Both the position numbers and the translations under genes were made by a program. Positions 35,099 to 44,693 of a stretch of DNA of 64,000 bases are shown piece by piece; the first letter of the stretch is position 1, and the number at the start of each line of letters is the position of its first letter. Origin of the DNA: Candidatus Scalindua japonica (GTDB taxonomy: Bacteria; Planctomycetota; Brocadiia; Brocadiales; Scalinduaceae). The DNA lies in contig NZ_BAOS01000003.1 in NCBI RefSeq assembly GCF_002443295.1, forward strand, positions 124,001-188,000, in the 5' to 3' direction. The notes beneath the pieces are model-generated. The model searched no databases, was not told the origin of the DNA, and was given only the letters and a program-made list of their open reading frames with translations.

Positions 35099-36901
35099 TT
35101 GAAAATAAATAATATTCGTAATTTTTGTATAATAGCTCACATTGATCATGGGAAGTCTACGCTGGCAGATTGCCTGCTTAAAACAGCAAAGGCAATTAAT
35201 CCGAGAAAGTTTCGTGACCAGTTACTGGATAACATGGATTTGGAAAGAGAACGTGGTATTACCATAAAAGCAAGTGCGGTTTCTCTCGATTATGAAAAAA
35301 ATGGAGAGATATACTCTTTAAATCTGATAGACACACCTGGGCATGTCGATTTCAGTTATGAGGTGTCACGTAGCCTCAGCGCCTGTGAGGGAGTATTGCT
35401 TCTGGTTGATGCTGCACAGGGGATTGAAGCACAAACAATAACTAACATGTATATGGCGATGGAGAAAAACCTTGAAATCATACCTGTTCTCAGCAAAATA
35501 GATATAAAATCTGCCAGACCGGAGGAAGTAAGTGATGAAATTGTAAGTATCCTTGGTGAAACGGACGAAGATATCATTGCCGTGAGTGCCAAAACCGGTC
35601 TTGGAATAGAAGGGGTTTTTGATGCAATAATAACACGTATGCCTTCTCCGGAAGGTGATTCAAGCATGCCTTTGCGGGCCTTGATATTTGATTCTGTTTA
35701 TGATGACTATCGTGGTGTAATAGTATATTTCAGGATCTTTGACGGTACTATCAAGGTCGGTGATAACATTTTAATGATGAAAACCAATAGATCATTTCTC
35801 ATTACCGAATTGGGTGTATTCAGGCCAGAAATGACTTCAGTAAATGAATTAAGCGCCGGAAGTGTCGGATATTGTGTTGCCAGTATCAAGTCTATTCATG
35901 ATGTACATGTTGGTGATACCATAACATTGAAAGAGAAAAAGACTGCAGAGGCCCTTCCCGGTTACCGCAAACCGCTGCCCATGGTTTTTTGTGGATTATA
36001 CCCTACTGCAAACACTGATTTTATGCCATTAAGAGCAGCGATTGAAAGATTGTGGCTTAACGATTCTTCGTTTACTTTTGAACCGGAAACGTCTCAAGCT
36101 CTTGGATTCGGGTTTAGATGTGGATTTCTCGGTCTTTTGCATATGGAAATCGTACAGGAACGATTAGAAAGAGAGAGCAATGTCGGTTTGGTACAAACGG
36201 CCCCAACTGTGACATACGAAATATTAACGCATGATAATAAGATAGTACATATTGATAATCCGGAAAAATTGCCTCCTGTTGGAACCATTAAAGAGTTTCG
36301 AGAACCGGTAGTTGAGGCAAGAATTATACTTCCATCAGAGTATATCGGTGCTATCATGCAGCTGGTAGATGAAAAAAGGGCTACGTACAAGAGCACAGAA
36401 TATATGGGTGAAAAGCGGGCGGTACTTACGTATACAATGCCATTGGGAGAAATAATTTTTGATTTTTATGATAAACTGAAATCATTAACAAGGGGATTTG
36501 GTACTCTGGACTATGACCTTATAGGTTACGTGCCTGACGATCTTGTAAAGCTGGATATACTGGTTGGTGGACAGAAAGTGGATGCTCTTTCATGTATCGT
36601 GCACAGAAAGAAGGCTGATTATAAGGGGAGAAGTCTGGTTAAGAATTTAAAGAAGGATATATCACGTCATATGTTTGAAATTCCTATTCAAGCAGCTATC
36701 GGGAGCCGGGTGATCGCAAGAGAAACGATACGTGCAATGTCTAAGAATGTCACTGCAAAATGTTACGGTGGTGATATTACCAGAAAACGAAAACTCCTTG
36801 AGAAGCAGAAGGAAGGGAAAAAGAGAATGAAAAATGTAGGAAATGTAGAAATTCCGCAAAGCGCATTCTTATCTGTACTCTCGACGGATGATAAAAGCTA
36901 G
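35099..36901 (+). CDS. lepA: Elongation factor 4 (LepA)
   Basis: Ribosome-associated translational GTPase (600 aa, typical). TTG start at 35099 with AGAGGG upstream. G-domain motifs: G1 AHIDHGKST, G2 RGIT, G3 DTPGHVDF, G4 SKID (NKID in most), G5 SAKTG. The C-terminal LepA-specific domain is present (CYGGDITRKRKLLEKQKEGKKRM). It is followed after 69 bases by lepB, the classical lepA-lepB pair. Confidence 0.96.
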   Translation: MKINNIRNFCIIAHIDHGKSTLADCLLKTAKAINPRKFRDQLLDNMDLERERGITIKASAVSLDYEKNGEIYSLNLIDTPGHVDFSYEVSRSLSACEGVLLLVDAAQGIEAQTITNMYMAMEKNLEIIPVLSKIDIKSARPEEVSDEIVSILGETDEDIIAVSAKTGLGIEGVFDAIITRMPSPEGDSSMPLRALIFDSVYDDYRGVIVYFRIFDGTIKVGDNILMMKTNRSFLITELGVFRPEMTSVNELSAGSVGYCVASIKSIHDVHVGDTITLKEKKTAEALPGYRKPLPMVFCGLYPTANTDFMPLRAAIERLWLNDSSFTFEPETSQALGFGFRCGFLGLLHMEIVQERLERESNVGLVQTAPTVTYEILTHDNKIVHIDNPEKLPPVGTIKEFREPVVEARIILPSEYIGAIMQLVDEKRATYKSTEYMGEKRAVLTYTMPLGEIIFDFYDKLKSLTRGFGTLDYDLIGYVPDDLVKLDILVGGQKVDALSCIVHRKKADYKGRSLVKNLKKDISRHMFEIPIQAAIGSRVIARETIRAMSKNVTAKCYGGDITRKRKLLEKQKEGKKRMKNVGNVEIPQSAFLSVLSTDDKS

Positions 36902-36970
36902 CAGGTTGATGAAGCTGGAAGTTTGAGAAAAATATTTTATATTAACTGGTTATATATTTATTAATCTAAT

Positions 36971-38467
36971 ATGAGTAAACAAGAACTGAAGAACGATAAA
37001 AATAAGAAAAAAAAGCAAAAAGGGTTCTTTCGTGAAAACATTGAATCAATCCTCATAGCAGTAGCTCTGGCTTTTATATTAAGGATTTTTATAGTGGAAG
37101 CATTTAAAATCCCTACAGGTTCAATGGCCCCAACATTATTGGGTGTACATAAAGATGTTAAATGTCCTAACTGTAATTGGAAATTTAAAAGTAATCAAAA
37201 TATAAATTATGTAAAATGTTCAAATTGTTTTTATAAAATACGTATTTCAGATAACGGAAGAAGGGGAGGAAGCAGAATACTTGTAAACAAGTTTTCATAT
37301 GATTTCGGTAGCCCCAGGAGGTGGGATGTTGCCGTTTTTAAATATCCTTTTGCTGATGTTACATGCATGTCATGCGGTTTTTCTTCAAACCACTCAATGA
37401 TGTGCGAAAAGTGTACTAATTTGAAGAAAGAAAATTTCATTAAGAGCAAGGTTAATGAATATTTTAAACGTTCATTTGGTATTAACCAATATCACACGGA
37501 AACGTGTAAGTCATGTAATGCATCAAATACTATTTTGTGTGCGCAGTGTGGCTCTACAAATGTGCATGTTATCCGAAAAAATTACATAAAACGTTTGATT
37601 GGTTTACCGGATGAGAAACTACAGGTTATAAATGGGGATATTTATATTGATGATAAGATAGCGAGAAAACCGGAAAAAGTTCAGAATGCGCTTTGGGTAC
37701 CGGTTTTTAGTAGCAATTATCCGGCAAAACAGGAAATTGTGAAAAATTGGGAAACGAAGGATGAGTATTGGGATATCAGTAAAGAGCAATTACATTTAAA
37801 AATACCTGAAGGGATTGATCAAAAGTCATATATAACATTTACAAGAGACATTGTAGATTATAGTGTTTATAACAGTGAAATTACTGATGGTGTATCTGCA
37901 GATATAATGTTGTCATTCAACGTTGCTGCTACTGGAAAAAATGGAGGAGTTTTGATATTACTGGAAGAGGATGACAAAACGTATGAGGTTTTTATTCGTT
38001 CACAGGGAGAGAAAAAGGAGTCTTATTTAAAAATTTCAGGCTCGATTGTTGATAGCAACGCTACCGTTTTTCTAGAACCTGGGAATGTATCTAGAATTAA
38101 ATTTTCAAGTGCAGATAATGAAATTGTCCTGAAACTGAACGATACAGTTGTTTTTTCACATACATACGATACTGAATTATCATCACTGGATGGTCATACA
38201 AAATTCAGCAGATTGAGCTTTGGAGGAATTCATACGGAAGCAGTCTTTAATAATATTGCAATTTCTCGTGATGTCTACTATTCAGAAACCGGGAAGTGGG
38301 GAATATTCAATCCGGTGGAGATAGGTAAAAAGGAGTACTTCTTTATGGGAGATAATAGTAGAAACAGTAATGATAGCAGGTATTGGAAATTTGTTCCTGA
38401 GAGCAGTATGGTTGGCAGGGCATTTATGGTATTCTGGCCTCTAAGTACTATTAAGATTATCAAGTAG
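36971..38467 (+). CDS. lepB: Signal peptidase I with three zinc ribbons and a beta-sandwich insertion
   Basis: Membrane-bound signal peptidase I (498 aa, about twice the common size). One membrane helix at 26-43; catalytic S51 in PTGSMAPT; general-base Lys in YIKRLIGLPDE (about K207); C-terminal GDNSRNSNDSRYW. Between Ser and Lys lie six CxxC pairs at 65/68, 83/86, 132/135, 145/148, 179/182 and 190/193, enough for three zinc ribbons. Residues about 255-430 form a beta-rich insertion resembling a concanavalin/LamG-type sandwich (ITFTRDIVDYSVYNSEI to RLSFGGIHTEAVFNNIAISR). It removes Sec signal peptides; the insertions could bind substrates or partners. It lies downstream of lepA and 17 bases before lptB. 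Confidence 0.9.
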   Translation: MSKQELKNDKNKKKKQKGFFRENIESILIAVALAFILRIFIVEAFKIPTGSMAPTLLGVHKDVKCPNCNWKFKSNQNINYVKCSNCFYKIRISDNGRRGGSRILVNKFSYDFGSPRRWDVAVFKYPFADVTCMSCGFSSNHSMMCEKCTNLKKENFIKSKVNEYFKRSFGINQYHTETCKSCNASNTILCAQCGSTNVHVIRKNYIKRLIGLPDEKLQVINGDIYIDDKIARKPEKVQNALWVPVFSSNYPAKQEIVKNWETKDEYWDISKEQLHLKIPEGIDQKSYITFTRDIVDYSVYNSEITDGVSADIMLSFNVAATGKNGGVLILLEEDDKTYEVFIRSQGEKKESYLKISGSIVDSNATVFLEPGNVSRIKFSSADNEIVLKLNDTVVFSHTYDTELSSLDGHTKFSRLSFGGIHTEAVFNNIAISRDVYYSETGKWGIFNPVEIGKKEYFFMGDNSRNSNDSRYWKFVPESSMVGRAFMVFWPLSTIKIIK

Positions 38468-38484
38468 CTATATAAAAGTATAAG

Positions 38485-39279
38485 ATGAAATTAGTCCAGG
38501 CCGTTGAAATAACTAAAGCATATGGAAGGAAAACTGCTGTAGACCATATCAGTTTTGAGGTTCATTCCGGTGAAATAGCAGGACTACTGGGACAAAATGG
38601 TGCCGGGAAAAGTACGGCATTTGCGATGGTTATTGGTATGATAAAACCGGATCATGGTAAAGTCTACTTTCGTGGCGCTGATGTTACTGACATGCCGATA
38701 TACATGCGTGCAAGGTTGGGCATGGGATATCTTTCTCAACAACCATCTGTTTTTCAGCGTTTAACTGTTGAAGAAAATATATTAGCGGTTCTGGAAACGC
38801 TAAAAGTTAATTATAGAGAACGAATGAAAAAGCTGAATCAGGCTTTAGGTGAATTGGGGTTAACTCATTTGTCAAAAAAAATGGCATTCACTCTTTCGGG
38901 TGGGGAAAGAAGACGTCTCGAAATTGCAAGAGCTATATCAACTTCACCCTCACTTATCCTTCTCGATGAACCGTTCTCATTTATAGATCCAATAGCTGTT
39001 GCTGAAATCCAGGATATTGTTTTGAGCCTTAAGGAAAAGGGCATTGGTATATTATTAACAGACCATAATGTGAGGGAAGCGCTAAGTATTACAGACCACT
39101 CTTATATTTTGAGTACCGGGTCGATAATAACCAGTGGGACTACGCAAAAACTACTTAATGATCCACTTGCAAGAAAATCATATTTTGGAGAAAAATTCCT
39201 GGGTAATGATATAAGGTCTCGTGGCTCTTTTAGTACTTATGATGGAAAAGACGAAATATTAGAAACTGAAATGGAATAA
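38485..39279 (+). CDS. lptB: Lipopolysaccharide-export ABC ATPase LptB
   Basis: ABC ATPase (264 aa) powering transfer of lipopolysaccharide to the outer membrane. Walker A GQNGAGKST, Q-loop YLSQQPSVFQRLTVEENI, signature LSGGERRRLEIARA, Walker B LILLDEPF, switch His in LTDHNVRE. FSFIDPIAV and the C-terminal YFGEKF are LptB-like. LptF/G permeases are not in the window. Confidence 0.9.
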   Translation: MKLVQAVEITKAYGRKTAVDHISFEVHSGEIAGLLGQNGAGKSTAFAMVIGMIKPDHGKVYFRGADVTDMPIYMRARLGMGYLSQQPSVFQRLTVEENILAVLETLKVNYRERMKKLNQALGELGLTHLSKKMAFTLSGGERRRLEIARAISTSPSLILLDEPFSFIDPIAVAEIQDIVLSLKEKGIGILLTDHNVREALSITDHSYILSTGSIITSGTTQKLLNDPLARKSYFGEKFLGNDIRSRGSFSTYDGKDEILETEME

Positions 39280-39311
39280 AAAAAATTTAATTACTTTGTA
39301 ATATCCTGATT

Positions 39312-39527
39312 GTGACTGAATGTGGGAAAATCTTAATTATTATTGGTTTATTACTGGCAATACTCGGGTGTATTTTTCTCTTTGGAAATAAGATACCGTT
39401 CATTGGCAAATTACCGGGTGACATAGCAGTTGAGAAGAAAAATTTTAGTTTCTATTTTCCCGTAACAACTTGTATCATTAACAGCATTGTCCTCTCCCTG
39501 ATTTTATGGATTTTTAGCAAAAAATAG
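39312..39527 (+). CDS. DUF2905 small membrane protein
   Basis: Two-helix membrane protein of 71 aa from GTG 39312. The pattern GLLLAILGCIFLF, then IPFIGKLPGDIAVEKKNFSFYFP and a second helix is the DUF2905 signature. Function unknown. Its last 14 bases overlap the convergent UbiA gene. Confidence 0.85.
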   Translation: MTECGKILIIIGLLLAILGCIFLFGNKIPFIGKLPGDIAVEKKNFSFYFPVTTCIINSIVLSLILWIFSKK

Positions 39528-40419
39528 ATATGTCTACAATTGTTGCAACCATCAATATCATACTTATAAGACCATTGACCGTAAAAAAAGCTAAATTTAT
39601 TTTTGACAGGTCGTGTGGTTTTATAAGGGAATGCTCGTAAATAAGCATTATGCCAACAAAGACGACTCCTCCAAAATAAACATACCTTAGGTTTGTAAAA
39701 TACATAAATAATAATAAGGTTATTACCACAAAAAAGTGTAACACAGATGAAAAAATAAGCGAATTCTTAATTCCCATCATTTTAGGAATAGAATGTAGTT
39801 TTGTTTCTATATCATGCTGCAGGTCCTGGCATGCATAGATAATATCGAAGCCCGCAGTCCATAGCAGCACAGCCAAAGCAAGTATAAAAGGGGCGGTGGT
39901 AATTTCTCCGGTTATACCAATCCATGCGCCTATTGGAGATAATGAAAGAGAGAGTCCCAGAACAAGGTGTGAATAATGAGTAAATCTTTTAGTATATGAA
40001 TAGCCAAAAATTACCAGAAGGGCTGCTGGAGATATAATTAATGATAGACGATTCAACATTCCGGCACATACGATAAATAAGATTGTGCAGGATATTGTAA
40101 AAAACCATAAATTCGTTTTCCCTATATGGTTCTGGAGTTGAATGCGATATGCGGTTCTGGGGTTGCTGATATCATATTTGGCATCAACAAGCCTGTTAAA
40201 TGACATTGCACAACTACGTGCCATTACAAGTGCGCCAATTATTAATAAAAGTGATCTTATTCGGGGCACCCCTCCTGCTGCAATAAAAGCACTCATCACT
40301 GCAAATGGAAATGAGAAAATAGTATGCGAGAATTTTATTAATTTAAAAATAGTAAAAAAACTTGATAAATTCTTTTGTTCAGGTTTTATACCGTTTTCTT
40401 CATTTTCAATATTGCTCAT
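39514..40419 (-). CDS. UbiA-family prenyltransferase
   Basis: Integral membrane prenyltransferase (301 aa, about eight helices). First Asp-rich motif NRLVDAKYD followed by NPRTA; second motif DIIYACQDLQHD. It attaches a polyprenyl chain to an aromatic ring, as in UbiA or MqnP of the futalosine menaquinone route. Anammox bacteria use menaquinone, so MqnP is the more likely role. No other quinone genes are adjacent. The N-terminal 25 residues are polar and cytoplasmic. Confidence 0.88.
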   Translation of the reverse strand: MSNIENEENGIKPEQKNLSSFFTIFKLIKFSHTIFSFPFAVMSAFIAAGGVPRIRSLLLIIGALVMARSCAMSFNRLVDAKYDISNPRTAYRIQLQNHIGKTNLWFFTISCTILFIVCAGMLNRLSLIISPAALLVIFGYSYTKRFTHYSHLVLGLSLSLSPIGAWIGITGEITTAPFILALAVLLWTAGFDIIYACQDLQHDIETKLHSIPKMMGIKNSLIFSSVLHFFVVITLLLFMYFTNLRYVYFGGVVFVGIMLIYEHSLIKPHDLSKINLAFFTVNGLISMILMVATIVDISIFC

Positions 40420-41168
40420 CTAATATACGTTTATACACAATTATTTGAAGTCCTTCTTGTTAATTTTTTTTATTATAAGCCTATTGCAATATATGTCAAT
40501 ATATATCATATTGTGATGGTTGTAAAAATAGTTACTATTAAGCTAAGATAAGCCATTCGTTTAAGTGGTAGAGTTTGGGTATTTAAATCGACCTCCGTCT
40601 GCAGTATTTATAAGTTTACGATAGTAAGAAATAATTCATATCGATGTGATCACTGTTTTGTTTAATTACTTTTAATTACTTGACTTCCGCTTATTTGTCA
40701 TATAAAATCAGATACATTTTTTTAAGTATCTGGTATATTAATTTATATATGTAATACCAGTTTATATAGTTTTGACTTATGTAAAAAGAATTGAGGAAAG
40801 AAAACCATTTGTCCAACATGGAGAGTTTTATTGGATTCAAATAAAACTCAATTAAAATACAACTATTTTTCGTATCAATAGTTTGTCATGAATGTTTTTT
40901 TGATATGAAAAAACTTTATATGATTCAATAGATTGGTTCATTATCTGGCTCAGATTTTTTATAACGTAATTTTTTTTTATAGAGAGAACCAGTTTAGTTA
41001 TTTAAATTCCATTTCAGACAAAAAATCTGCTACCTCTCAAGTGTTAAGAGTAAACACTTGCCATGAGAATTCTTCCATACTTCAATTCTTTAGTGCTTCA
41101 GTTTCGTATTTACCTATACACACTGGAATTTCATTAATTCTTAATTTAATGCAAGGGGGCGATGACTT
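40420..41168. other. AT-rich divergent gap between ubiA-like and rny
   Basis: About 750 bases, very AT-rich, with no convincing gene. It should hold the promoters of both divergent genes. An 87-codon frame (40933-41196) has no family signature. At 41153-41159 AAGGGGG is the probable ribosome-binding site for rny. A segment with GTGGTAGAGT (about 40565) resembles a tRNA D-arm, but acceptor and T-arms do not form. Confidence 0.5.
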
Positions 41169-42734
41169 ATTAATTATATTACTTCAAATCCATTAATATA
41201 TTTTCCTATACTTCCAGTTTGCATAATCTTTGGTTTTTTAATATGTTTTTTGTTTTTTAGATTACGTCAAGTAAGCCGGGAAAAGGCTTCCAGGAGCGTA
41301 ATTAAAGAAGCAAAATCAGAAGCTGAAAGAATAATTAAAGGCGCTGATATTACTGCCAGAGAAGAATTGTATAAACGTAAAGAGGGTTTTGAGAAAGAGA
41401 CTCAAGATACAAGACATGAATTACGCCAACTTGAAAAACGTTTGAGCAAAAGGGAAGACAATCTTGAGAGAAAAATTGATATTATGACAAAGAAGGAGAA
41501 GTACATAGAAAGTATGGCTTCTAATTTGTCAAACAAAGAGAAAGATGTTAATAAAAAGAGTTCACAACTTGATGAGCTGATTGAGGAAGAAAAAAGTACT
41601 CTTTATAAGATTTCAGGGCTTTCAGCAGATGCTGCAGAAAAGTTATTACTAAGTCGACTGGAAAAAGAGCTTGAAATAGAATGTGCAGGTTTAATTGAAA
41701 AGCATATAAATAAGGCCAGAGAAGAAGCTGAAAAGAAGGCTATCTCAATAATAGGCACGGCGATACAGCGATGTACAGCAAATAACTCGATTGATAATGT
41801 TGTGAGCACCATTGAGTTGCCTGGAGATGAGATGAAAGGGAGGATTATAGGGAGAGAAGGCAGAAATATACGTGCTTTTGAGAAAGCAACCGGTGTAGAC
41901 GTGATAGTAGATGATACTCCCGGTATAATTGTTCTTTCAGGCTTTGACGGTGTGCGTAGAGAGGTAGCCAGGTTAGCAATGAAAAAATTAATTGTGGATG
42001 GTAGAATCCATCCTGCACGTATAGAAGAGGTGGTGCAGGAGACCGAAAAAGATATTGAACAGATTGTTCTGGAGACAGGCAAACAAACTAGTTTTGAGTT
42101 GGGAATACATGACTTACATACAGAAATTATTAAATTAATAGGCCGTTTAAGGTACCGTACCAGCTATGGGCAGAACCAGCTTCAGCATTCAATAGAGGTT
42201 GCTGATCTTGCAGGCGTCCTGGCTGGTGAGTTGAAGCTTGACGCACAAGTAGCCAGGAGGTGTGGGCTTTTGCACGATATAGGCAAAGCGCTAAGCGCCG
42301 ATGTAGAAGGCACTCACGCTCTTGTTGGTGCAGATTTTGCGAAGCGGTATGATGAAAAGCCGGATGTTATAAACGCAATTGCATCGCACCATGAGGAGGT
42401 GCCTTCTGAAACTGTGTATTCTGTCTTGATAAATGCTGCGGACGCCATCTCAGCAAGCAGGCCAGGGGCGAGGCGTGAAACTCTTGAAAAATATGTTAAG
42501 CGGCTTGAAAAGCTGGAAAGTGTTGCAATGTCTTTTAACGGAGTTGAAAGTGCTTACGCTATACAGGCTGGCAGAGAAGTAAGGGTTATTGTTCATCCGG
42601 ATAAAGTCAGTGATAAATCAGCCTCAAAAATTTGCTATGATATTGCTAAGAATGTCGAAGATGAGCTTGAATATCCTGGAGAAGTAACCGTTACTGTGAT
42701 TAGGGAAAAACGGGTGGTTCAGAAGGCAAAATAA
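41169..42734 (+). CDS. rny: Ribonuclease Y (start codon problematic)
   Basis: Membrane-anchored endoribonuclease starting mRNA decay. The usual N-terminal helix, ILPVCIIFGFLICFLFF, is encoded from 41205, upstream of the first canonical start (TTG 41250), in a frame open from 41166. I use ATT 41169, nine bases after AAGGGGG (522 aa). The ATG at 41162 is one base out of frame and stops after three codons, so a one-base indel is an alternative. After the helix come a coiled coil to about residue 150, a KH domain (MKGRIIGREGRNIRAFEKATG) and an HD domain (GLLHDIGKA). It overlaps mnmG by one base. Confidence 0.93.
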   Translation: MNYITSNPLIYFPILPVCIIFGFLICFLFFRLRQVSREKASRSVIKEAKSEAERIIKGADITAREELYKRKEGFEKETQDTRHELRQLEKRLSKREDNLERKIDIMTKKEKYIESMASNLSNKEKDVNKKSSQLDELIEEEKSTLYKISGLSADAAEKLLLSRLEKELEIECAGLIEKHINKAREEAEKKAISIIGTAIQRCTANNSIDNVVSTIELPGDEMKGRIIGREGRNIRAFEKATGVDVIVDDTPGIIVLSGFDGVRREVARLAMKKLIVDGRIHPARIEEVVQETEKDIEQIVLETGKQTSFELGIHDLHTEIIKLIGRLRYRTSYGQNQLQHSIEVADLAGVLAGELKLDAQVARRCGLLHDIGKALSADVEGTHALVGADFAKRYDEKPDVINAIASHHEEVPSETVYSVLINAADAISASRPGARRETLEKYVKRLEKLESVAMSFNGVESAYAIQAGREVRVIVHPDKVSDKSASKICYDIAKNVEDELEYPGEVTVTVIREKRVVQKAK

Positions 42735-44572
42735 TGCACATTAGTTATGATGTCATAGTAGTTGGAGGGGGACATGCCGGATGTGAAGCGGCGTTGGCAT
42801 CTGCAAGAATGGGTATGCAGACAGCATTGCTGTCGATGAATCTTGATACAATTGCGCAAATGTCTTGTAACCCTGCAATCGGAGGGTTGGCAAAAGGCCA
42901 ACTAGTACGTGAAGTAGATGCGCTTGGTGGTGAAATGGGGAAGGTCATTGATGAGACGGCCATCCAGTTTAGACTTCTAAATGCCAGTAAAGGGCACGCA
43001 GTACGATCTCCCCGCGCACAGGCAGACAAAAAAAAATATCAATTTACAATGAAAAAGAGATTGGAAGAGCAGTACAATCTCTCATTACGACAGGATAGTG
43101 TTGAGGAAATTGTAGTTGAAAATAGAGAGAGACTGGATTTAATTGGTAAAAGTGGTACAAAGTACAGATCCAAAGCCGTAATTATTACAACGGGTACATT
43201 TCTTAACGGACTAATTCACATTGGCAACTCACAGGTGCATGGTGGGAGATCAAGTGAACCATCATCAGATAAATTATCAGCCGGGTTAAAGGATTTAGGT
43301 TTTGAGTTAGCCAGGCTGAAAACAGGAACATCGCCACGCCTGAACGGCAGGAAGATAAATTATGATATCCTGCAAGAGCAAGAGGGTGATAAACAACCTA
43401 CAGCATTCTCTTTTTCTACCAAAAACATCCAGCAACCTCAGGTTAATTGTTTTATAACATATACAAATAAATTAACGCACGAAATTATCAGGTCAAACCT
43501 GGACCGTTCTCCACTTTACACTGGTCAAATTAAGGCAATTGGCCCGAGATATTGCCCTTCTATTGAAGATAAAATCACTAGATTTCCTCATAAAGAGCAA
43601 CATCAGATATTTATTGAACCGGAAGGTCTCCATACTTCAGAGGTATATTGTAACGGCATTTCTACCAGCGCACCATTTGATGTTCAGGAAGCAATGGTCC
43701 ATTCCATAAAAGGATTGGAAGAGACAAATATAACGCGTTATGGGTACGCAATAGAATATGATTATGTTCCACCTACCCAGATTAAACCTTCATTAGAGGC
43801 AAAAAATGTTGAAAATGTTTTTCTGGCAGGTCAGATAAACGGTACTTCAGGTTATGAAGAAGCTGCTGCGCAGGGAATCATGGCAGGGATAAATGCAGTT
43901 TTAAAAATCCGTGGTAGTAAACCTTTTGTTCTTGACCGTTCTGAAGCGTATATTGGTGTTTTAATTGATGACCTGGTGACAAAAGGGACTCGTGAACCAT
44001 ATAGAATGTTCACCTCCAGGGCTGAGTACAGACTCGTTCTCAGACATGATAATGCGGACAGGAGGCTCATGAAATATGGTTATAAGCACGGATTGATCAG
44101 TAAAAAGCAATGGGATGAGTTGTCAGTCAAAGAGAAAATTATTTCTGAAACAAATAAGTATCTTGAGTACAAAAAACACGGGGCAGACTCATTAATAAAA
44201 CTATTGAGGCGTCCAGACATGAATTTCAAAACCTTGTTGGAACTTGACAAAGAACTAATGAATAAAAATATCCCTTCTTCTGCTCAAGAACAGATAGAAA
44301 TTGAGGCTAAGTATAAAGGCTATATCAGCAGGCAAAACCAGCAAATTGAAAAGTTCAAAAGGATGGAAAACTTGATGCTTCCTGCTCAGTTTCACTATGA
44401 TAACATACCGGGTTTGAGGAAAGAAGCACAGCAGAAGCTAGACAATCTTCGTCCTGTCTCCTTGGGACAGGCATCTCGCATCTCAGGAGTGTCTCCTGCA
44501 GATATTTCAATTCTGATGGTTTATTTGTTGAGTAAGGGCAAACCTGATACTCGAACAGTATCAGGCTCTTAA
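42734..44572 (+). CDS. mnmG: tRNA uridine-5-carboxymethylaminomethyl modification enzyme MnmG
   Basis: FAD-dependent partner of MnmE that modifies U34 of tRNAs (612 aa, typical). FAD motif VVGGGHAGCEAALASARMG, CNPAIGGLAKGQLVREVDALGG, TTGTFLNG, TGTSPRL, and EAAAQGIMAGINA. The first codon overlaps the rny stop by one base, so the two are coupled. No mnmE or rsmG is adjacent. Confidence 0.96.
   Translation: MHISYDVIVVGGGHAGCEAALASARMGMQTALLSMNLDTIAQMSCNPAIGGLAKGQLVREVDALGGEMGKVIDETAIQFRLLNASKGHAVRSPRAQADKKKYQFTMKKRLEEQYNLSLRQDSVEEIVVENRERLDLIGKSGTKYRSKAVIITTGTFLNGLIHIGNSQVHGGRSSEPSSDKLSAGLKDLGFELARLKTGTSPRLNGRKINYDILQEQEGDKQPTAFSFSTKNIQQPQVNCFITYTNKLTHEIIRSNLDRSPLYTGQIKAIGPRYCPSIEDKITRFPHKEQHQIFIEPEGLHTSEVYCNGISTSAPFDVQEAMVHSIKGLEETNITRYGYAIEYDYVPPTQIKPSLEAKNVENVFLAGQINGTSGYEEAAAQGIMAGINAVLKIRGSKPFVLDRSEAYIGVLIDDLVTKGTREPYRMFTSRAEYRLVLRHDNADRRLMKYGYKHGLISKKQWDELSVKEKIISETNKYLEYKKHGADSLIKLLRRPDMNFKTLLELDKELMNKNIPSSAQEQIEIEAKYKGYISRQNQQIEKFKRMENLMLPAQFHYDNIPGLRKEAQQKLDNLRPVSLGQASRISGVSPADISILMVYLLSKGKPDTRTVSGS
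44544..44566. other. Hairpin at the 3' end of mnmG
   Basis: Perfect 8-bp stem CCTGATAC (44544-44551) / GTATCAGG (44559-44566), loop of seven, within the last codons of mnmG. A second pair, GCTCTTA and TAAGAGC, straddles the stop. No T tract. It lies between convergent mnmG and rho and may help end transcription from either side. Confidence 0.4.
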
Positions 44573-44693
44573 AGCATTGAACTATAAGAGCGTTGTCAAT
44601 GTTTTGTAATTCGTTACATTATAAAGTTTAGTTTGCGTTTATTGTATACTCAAACCTCTTGAAAGAGAGAGATATCTCTTGTCCCGAAAAGTA

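Noticed and set aside
40555-40620. tRNA-like D-arm GTGGTAGAGT
   Set aside because: No acceptor stem, no GGTTCGA-type T-arm, no 3' CCA context at the right distance.
40933-41196. 87-codon frame upstream of rny
   Set aside because: Low-complexity AT-rich translation with no family signature. It overlaps the likely true rny start region in another frame.
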